Positions 17,583 through 21,410 of a stretch of 21,410 nucleotides of DNA are shown here, piece after piece. A model generated the notes under the pieces. It did not search any database, was not told the origin of the DNA, and saw only the letters and a program-made list of their open reading frames with translations. Positions within the stretch are counted from its first letter, which is position 1; the number at the start of each line of letters is the position of its first letter. Source of the stretch: Chara braunii. Its lineage: Eukaryota > Streptophyta > Charophyceae > Charales > Characeae. A program made the translations under genes and the position numbers. The stretch lies in NCBI GenBank assembly GCA_003427395.1, contig BFEA01000490.1, positions 1,082,122-1,103,531 on the forward strand, written 5' to 3'.

Positions 17583-17713
17583 TGTGTCGGGGACCGCCGA
17601 CGGGACTAATGTGTCGGGGACCGCCGACGGGACTAAGTGTCGGGGACCACCGACGGGACTAAGTGTTGGGGACCGCCGACGGGACTAAGTGTCGGGGACC
17701 ACCAACGGGACAA
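17583..17713. repeat. 26-27-bp GC-rich minisatellite, 5 copies
   Basis: The unit is (T)GTGTCGGGGACCGCCGAC followed by GGGACTAA, with copies at 17583, 17610, 17637, 17663 and 17689. Copies 1 and 2 are identical. Copies 3 and 5 carry a G-to-A change giving ACCACC, copy 4 has GTGTTGGGG, and copy 5 has lost a T. GTCGGGGACC also occurs singly near 19049, inside the second copy of the 1.34-kb duplication. Confidence 0.95.
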
Positions 17714-17788
17714 GTAGCGGGGACATGTGAAAGTCCCAAGAAGAAACGGCGGCACCGCATGAGGGGAAAATAATAAATGCAAGGGGCA

Positions 17789-17850
17789 CCGTCAAGATCG
17801 ACATCTTGACGGCCAAGAATATTAGCACCACTAGTGCAAGTACTAGTGGT
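17789..17850. repeat. two adjacent perfect hairpins
   Basis: CCGTCAAGAT-CGAC-ATCTTGACGG (17789-17812, 10-bp stem, 4-base loop) is followed 14 bases later by ACCACTAGT-GCAAGT-ACTAGTGGT (17827-17850, 9-bp stem, 6-base loop). Both are partly decayed in the second copy of the 1.34-kb duplication near 19122-19190. Confidence 0.9.
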
Positions 17851-18073
17851 GACAAACGGGAAGGCCAAAAGGAAAAGGAAAAGTAAAGAAAACAGAAGTG
17901 GGAGATATGGGAGCAATCCGAAAAATCTCGGATCAGCCTCCCTCAAGAAAATAGAGTCAAATGAGACCCCATGTGAAAAATAGCCCTCCGGGAGAAAATC
18001 GGAGTAGGAGGGACCATTGGGGGAGAAGTGTAGGAGTAAAAGGAGGCTCCCATGGGCATGGGAAGGCCATTAT

Positions 18074-18099
18074 TGCAGTCCGAGAAATAACGGACTGCA
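18074..18099. repeat. GCAGTCCG stem-loop, copy 1
   Basis: TGCAGTCCG, loop AGAAATAA, CGGACTGCA: a perfect 9-bp stem. This is the first of a family whose members recur at 18650, 18811, 20181 and, in opposite order, 20326. The loop almost always starts with AG. It follows CCATTAT, which is also kept at the matching site of the second 1.34-kb copy, where the stem itself has decayed (near 19397). Confidence 0.95.
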
Positions 18100-18299
18100 C
18101 CTTGGGCATATGGAGGGCCAAAACTAAGAGGAAGAGGCTAGAATAGGGCCTTAACGGCCACTTGACACTTGACATGCTAGAAAAAAGAGAGAAAAGAAAA
18201 GAAAGTGGGGGAGAATAAGACAAAAGGAGTGAGAGGGAGTGAGTGAGTTGGCCGTCAGTAGGGACTGCCATAGGTAGGGACTGACAGGTCCCTACTATC

Positions 18300-18355
18300 C
18301 AAGAAAGGAGGAGAAAGAGAAAAGAAAAGAAAAGAAAAGAAAAAAAAAGAGAAAA
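18300..18355. repeat. (AAAAG)n-type purine tract
   Basis: A run of AAAG/AAAAG units without a pyrimidine stretches over most of 18301-18357. It is simple-sequence DNA with no coding potential. Confidence 0.8.
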
Positions 18356-18436
18356 AGACCTTAACGGTAAAAAACGGTCATTTGGGGAGATTCATTCGAG
18401 ACCAGATTCATTCTGGAATATGGCGGTTACAAAGGA

Positions 18437-18483
18437 CTTTGATTTTCTTTGATTTTTTCAGAGAAAATCAAAGAAAATCAAGG
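18437..18483. repeat. 20-bp-arm hairpin (TTTGATTTTC)
   Basis: Left arm CTTTGATTTTCTTTGATTTT (18437-18456) and right arm at 18464-18483 are complementary at 19 of 20 positions around a 7-base loop TTCAGAG. Each arm is itself a direct repeat of TTTGATTTTC. This is the longest simple hairpin in the window. Confidence 0.93.
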
Positions 18484-18489
18484 TCTCTT

Positions 18490-18840
18490 GCAACCGGAAT
18501 AAAACGGAATGCATGCATGAGGAGAAACACATGTTTTAGGTGCATCCGGAGCCAAAATCAAGTCCGAAAGCACTTGGGAGTTGGCCGTTTCTTTTTCTTT
18601 TGAGTGAGGGCTAGTTGTGGGGCATTGGGGCTAAGGAATTGACCCCCATTGCAGTCCGAGTTACAACGGACTGCATGGGGGAAGGAAAACACATGTTCTA
18701 GGTGCATCCGAAACCAATATTGAGCCCTGATGCACTAGAAAATTTAACGTTTCATTTTCTCTCAACATGGGGCAAGTTGTGGGGCTGTGGGTATGGAAAA
18801 CCGCCATGACTGCAGTCCGAGAAATTACGGACTGCATGAG
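18490..18840. repeat. ~160-bp tandem repeat carrying GCAGTCCG stem-loops
   Basis: Two clear units (about 18519-18680 and 18681-18840) share, in order, AAACACATGTT.TAGGTGCATC, a GTTTCTTTTTC-like tract, CAAGTTGTGGGGC-like DNA, and a terminal stem-loop. The offset is 159-162 bases. The stem-loop of unit 1 (18643-18681) is CCCCCAT(T)GCAGTCCG against CGGACTGCATGGGGG, 15 bp with one bulged T. That of unit 2 (18811-18836) is TGCAGTCCG-AGAAATTA-CGGACTGCA. A decayed relative, GCAACCGG...ACGGAATGC, precedes unit 1 at 18490-18512, suggesting a third, older unit. Confidence 0.88.
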
Positions 18841-19114
18841 GATGCCAAGGCCAAAAGGAAATGGGCTACGGCAAGCCCTAAAAGGCTAGAAAGCAGCAAT
18901 CTCGGCAAGGGGGCAAGTAAAGACGGTAAACGACGACCGTAAGATGGGATCTCGCGGCCTAGAAAAATCAGCACACATGTAGAAATTATGGGACCACCAA
19001 GGGCAATGGACCCCAAAAAAATAAAAATGGGACGCCGTCCGGAATGTTGTCGGGGACCAAATGGGTCAAAATAATAAAAATCGGAAAAACGGGATTGCGC
19101 CGGCGGGACCGCCG

Positions 19115-19498
19115 GCGGGACGGCGCCGTCGAGATCGAGGATCAAGACGGTGGAAAATATTAGCACCACTAGTGCAAGCACTAATGGGAGCAAGTGGGAG
19201 AGCCATGAGAGAAAGAAAAATGAAATAAGGGTGTTGGGAAGGCTGGCCAGCAGCTCGGGATATCTCGGACTAGCAAGGCATAAAAAAAAAGAGCCTTGAG
19301 AGGCCCAACGTGAGAAAAAGACTGCCCTTAGAAAATCGGAGCAAAAGGGGCTCAGAATTTAGCAAACAGGAGCAAAATAGGAGCATGGGGGTGCCATTAT
19401 TAGAATCCGAGATGTAATGGCCATGTAACAACCATGAGCCTGGCCTTGAATGAGGCCCTAGGGCCTAGAAAGAGGGTGCACAGAAGTTTGACACTTGT

Positions 19499-19548
<50 letters not shown>

Positions 19549-19650
19549 AGGGAGAATGAGACAAAGAGGGAGAAAAGAGTGGAGGAGAATGTGCCGGCCT
19601 ATTGGGACCTGCACAGTAGGGACTGGTAGGTCCCATTAGTGACCTCATCC
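19115..19650 (+). repeat. 1.34-kb diverged duplication, copy 2
   Basis: Homologous to 17780-18300 as described there. It contains the A47 tract and has lost the paired bases of the first GCAGTCCG stem (TATTAGAATCCGAGATG near 19396), while keeping the flanking CCATTATT. Confidence 0.75.
19500..19546. repeat. poly(A) run of 47
   Basis: An uninterrupted run of A follows GACACTTGTC. At the matching point of copy 1 (18180-18215) the DNA is A/G-rich but not a pure run, so this looks like microsatellite expansion and not a retroposon tail. The length is likely uncertain in the assembly. Confidence 0.9.
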
Positions 19651-19683
19651 CTCCTAGAATGAGGGAGGGCAATTCGGATTGCA

Positions 19684-19710
19684 GAGATATGGCCCTTAGG
19701 GCCATATCTC
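19684..19710. repeat. 12-bp perfect hairpin
   Basis: GAGATATGGCCC, a 3-base loop TTA, GGGCCATATCTC. The stem is perfect and very stable for its length. Confidence 0.95.
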
Positions 19711-19779
19711 AGAAAAATTTGAATTAAAAAGCTGAAAATAAGAGAAAATGCAAAAAGGAAGTAGCCGGTTTTCTTTTGG

Positions 19780-19857
19780 ACCATGGATCTAAGATCAGAT
19801 CTCATGGTAGAGAGGAACTAGCCGTTTTTTGTGGGCCAACTCAAAACGGCTAGCTCC
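19780..19857. repeat. two neighbouring inverted repeats
   Basis: ACCATGGATCT...AGATCTCATGGT (19780-19807) pairs with one bulge. It is followed directly by GGAACTAGCCGTTTT (19814-19828) and AAAACGGCTAGCTCC (19843-19857), which are complementary at 14 of 15 positions around a 14-base loop. Confidence 0.88.
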
Positions 19858-20021
19858 GAAATGAGGTGGCAGCCCAAAATGGAAAGAAACAAAAGAGGGA
19901 AATGGAAAAAACAGTGCATTTGGCCCAAAAAGAGAGTCAGATGAACCAAAAATTGAAAAATTGAACTTGGGGGCTCAAAATTGAAGCAAGGGCTACTAGG
20001 GGGTAGCTCGGATTATTGTTG

Positions 20022-20048
20022 GCCTTGGATCTCAGCCAGATCCAAGGC
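20022..20048. repeat. 11-bp perfect hairpin
   Basis: GCCTTGGATCT, a 5-base loop CAGCC, AGATCCAAGGC. GGATCT is shared with the inverted repeat at 19780, so the two may be related. Confidence 0.93.
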
Positions 20049-20180
20049 TGAAAATGTGTCGCCATATGGAAAAATGCTCCGGCCTACTCAAAAGAGGCCG
20101 AAACTTGAAAAAATATTGGGCATTAGGACCCTAGGGGGCAGCATTTGAGCAATGAAAAAGAGACCGGAGTAAGCCAAGAG

Positions 20181-20213
20181 GCAGTCCGAGTTGGTACCAA
20201 CCACTTGGACTGC
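20181..20213. repeat. GCAGTCCG stem-loop, later copy with inner palindrome
   Basis: GCAGTCC (20181-20187) and GGACTGC (20207-20213) flank a 19-base loop that itself contains the perfect palindrome TTGGTACCAA (20191-20200). The loop again begins with GAG, as in the other family members. Confidence 0.85.
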
Positions 20214-20325
20214 ATGTACTTCGCCAAAATGAGGCCTAGGTACCTCTAGAAGGGCCTAGTAAGTGAATTTTCCTTGGGGGTACCTCAGTTCACTCCAAGG
20301 CTCATAGGGAGGCTCATGGGCTGGC

Positions 20326-20368
20326 CGGACTGCTGGTTTCAGCCTACATAAGCTGAGTATGCAGTCCG
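20326..20368 (+). promoter_or_regulatory. reverse-order GCAGTCCG stem around a TATA-like box
   Basis: CGGACTGC (20326-20333) and GCAGTCCG (20361-20368) enclose a second stem TCAGC/GCTGA (20339-20343, 20352-20356), whose loop is CTACATAA. TACATAAG is a weak TATA match. Just downstream the DNA changes to a purine-rich leader-like stretch (CTCACATTTGCATGAGGAG...). This could be the promoter of an LTR, but the assignment is tentative. Confidence 0.25.
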
Positions 20369-20369
20369 C

Positions 20370-20772
20370 CACTCTCACATTTGCATGAGGAGTGCCCATG
20401 CTGCCCAAGTGAGTTCACAGGAGCACCTTTGCACTTGGAGTGAGGAGGGAGGAGCCCATGCTAGTGGGAGAGCTTAGAGGAGACTAGGAGGTAGTGGGGA
20501 AGACTCTAGAGGATAGTGATGGTGGGAGAGACACTTGGGAGGTGATCCGCTATATCCCCTCTGGGTGTAGAAGAAAAGGAGAGGCTAGAGGAGCCCCATT
20601 AAGCCCTCCTAGAGGAGAGGACTCCATAGCCATAACTGAGGGAGTTTGCCATAGCTTAGGGAAGAGTAAGGAAGAAGGAAGAAGGGTTTGGAGAAGGAGG
20701 AAGCCATAGCCAAGGAGGAATTGAGCGAGGCCTCATCAAGATTGAAGCCTCCATCTACAAGACACTAGCAAG
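20370..20772 (+). other. purine-rich leader-like stretch ending at a splice donor
   Basis: GGAG/GAGG-rich DNA without a long reading frame (the best plus-strand frame is 71 residues, 20494-20709, with no domain). It ends CTAGCAAG|GTGAGTGG, where the GT at 20773 fits the plant 5' splice-site consensus at every position from -3 to +6. If transcribed, this would be an exon (R/U5 or 5' leader) whose intron starts in the pyrimidine tract. No acceptor lies inside the window. Confidence 0.35.
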
Positions 20773-20791
20773 GTGAGTGGAAGGAAGAAGA

Positions 20792-21127
20792 TTTTTCCTC
20801 TTCTTCTTTTTCTTCTTCTTTTTCTTATTCTTCTTCTTCTTCTTCTTCTTCTCTTCTTCTTCTTCTTCTTCTTCTTCTTCTTCTTCCTCCCCCTCTCCCT
20901 CTTCTTCTCCCCCTTCTTCTTCACCTTCTTCTTCTTCCTCTTCTCCCTCCTCTTCTTCATTTTCCCTACCTCATCTACTCCATCCTCTTCCTTCTCCTTC
21001 TTCTCCTTCTTCTTCTTCTTCTTCTTCTTCTTCTTCTTTTTTTCCTTCTTCTCTCCCTCCATCTTCTCCCTCTCCATCTCCCTCTCCATCTTCTCCTTCC
21101 TCCTCCTCCCCTTCTTCTTCTCTTCTA
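20792..21127. repeat. ~335-bp pyrimidine tract, mostly (TTC)n
   Basis: Almost every plus-strand base is C or T, in TTC, TCC and CTCC units, broken by a few A (near 20826 and 20958-20982). The minus strand is the matching (GAA)n/(GGA)n purine tract, which can form triplex DNA. The long open frames on both strands (117-151 residues of Ser/Phe/Leu or Lys/Glu/Arg) are pure low-complexity readings and not genes. Confidence 0.95.
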
Positions 21128-21142
21128 CCTCTTAGAGTTGGG

Positions 21143-21410
21143 CTACTCAATCTCTTGTTTGTCATCTACATACTAGTAGGTAGAGTTCCGATTCTTCTAG
21201 GAGTGTTGTCAAGTTCATTACTTGTGATATAGACTACTCAATCTCTTGTTTGTCATCTACATACTAGTAGGTAGAGTTCCGATTCTTCTATGAGTATTGT
21301 CAAGCTCACTACTTGTGATGTGGGCTACTCAATCTCTTGTTTCTCATCTACATACTAGTAGGTAGAGTTCCGATTCTTCTATGAGTGTTGTCAAGTTCAT
21401 TACTTGTGAT
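21143..21410. repeat. 91-bp satellite, three monomers, runs off the window
   Basis: Monomers start at 21143, 21234 and 21325 (CTACTCAATCTCTTGTTT...). The spacing is exactly 91 bases. Differences are few: for example CTAGGAGTGTT, CTATGAGTATT and CTATGAGTGTT in the three copies, and TTTGTCATC changed to TTTCTCATC in copy 3. Each monomer holds the near-palindrome CTACATACTAGTAGGTAG (16 of 18 positions pair). The third monomer is cut by the window end after 86 bases, so the array probably continues. Confidence 0.95.

Larger units (their letters stand above)
17780..18300 (+). repeat. 1.34-kb diverged duplication, copy 1
   Basis: Collinear with 19115-19650 at an offset of 1338-1343 bases. Shared landmarks are GATATT-like AATATTAGCACCACTAGTG (17818 and 19156), AAAATCGGAG.A..AGG, CATGGG..GCCATTATT, GACACTTG, and GTAGGGACTG-AGGTCCC (18273 and 19616). 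The copies differ at many sites, so the duplication is old. A-rich DNA after GACACTTGACATG (18180-18215) corresponds to the pure A47 run of copy 2. Confidence 0.75.
17160..20790. mobile_element. structured, gene-free repeat block (possible long LTR or non-autonomous retroelement)
   Basis: No protein-like frame exists over 3.6 kb. The plus strand is purine-rich. At least fourteen perfect or near-perfect inverted repeats with short loops are visible (listed separately where notable), together with a 26-27-bp minisatellite, a ~160-bp tandem repeat and a ~1.34-kb diverged duplication. Near the right end comes a weak TATA-like TACATAAG (20345-20352), then ~420 bases of purine-rich leader-like DNA, then CAAG|GTGAGT. 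This order (long repetitive U3, promoter, leader) resembles the long LTRs of plant Ty3/gypsy elements, or LARD-type elements with structured non-coding interiors. No LTR pair, primer-binding site or polypurine tract is identified, so this is an inference. Confidence 0.35.

Noticed and set aside
19500-19546. Poly(A) as the tail of a retroposed gene
   Set aside because: It lies inside the 1.34-kb duplication where the other copy has an A/G-rich tract, so in-place expansion is simpler.
20736-21232. Long open frames of Ser/Phe/Leu or Lys/Glu/Arg
   Set aside because: They are translations of a (TTC)n/(GAA)n simple repeat on the two strands.

Overview
The window looks like a transposon- and repeat-rich stretch of a land-plant nuclear genome. 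The evidence is two L1-type LINEs of plant style (endonuclease, reverse transcriptase and a CCHC or zf-RVT module; an ORF1 of DUF4283/zinc-knuckle type), pieces of cytosolic 25S rRNA, a piece of organelle-type (probably mitochondrial) large-subunit rRNA, many tandem repeats, and no intact host gene. I cannot name the species. Single Ns at 7007, 7029, 7036 and 7063 are consistent with a draft assembly.

Layout. 1-600 is AT-rich with short tandem repeats and small hairpins. 1030-2010 is a diverged ~497-bp tandem duplication that ends, at 2050-2119, in a tail resembling the 3' end of the LINE further downstream. 2120-4850 has no gene I can support, apart from a possible decayed exon near 3060-3500. 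4855-5180 is a ~60-bp tandem repeat. 5430-6075 holds two decayed 25S rRNA pieces on opposite strands. 6880-7170 is the 3' end of an organelle-type LSU rRNA on the minus strand. 7303-7800 is an old LINE reverse-transcriptase relic on the minus strand, and 8009-8169 is a small mosaic of repeats that includes a 23-nt copy of the organelle-type rRNA.

8259-13881 is a nearly full-length but dead LINE on the plus strand. It has a probable ORF1 tail, an ORF2 carrying seven in-frame stops and about four frameshifts, a 3' UTR and a poly(A). 13935-15581 is unassigned DNA with a near-perfect 44-nt palindrome and a dense two-strand cluster of the 7-mer GGACAGT. 15582-17159 is the ORF1 of a second plus-strand LINE whose ORF2 is absent.

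17160-20790 is a gene-free block of purine-rich DNA packed with perfect short inverted repeats, including a recurring GCAGTCCG/CGGACTGC stem-loop, a ~160-bp tandem repeat, a 26-27-bp minisatellite and a ~1.34-kb diverged duplication. It ends in a textbook splice-donor sequence (20773), a ~335-bp (TTC)n-type pyrimidine tract and a 91-bp satellite that runs off the window. My best inference is a long LTR or a non-autonomous retroelement with a structured non-coding interior, but no LTR pair, primer-binding site or coding domain is visible to prove it.

No set of genes here works together as a pathway. The least explained features are the recurrent GCAGTCCG hairpins, the GGACAGT cluster, and the way rRNA pieces are joined to each other and to repeats.
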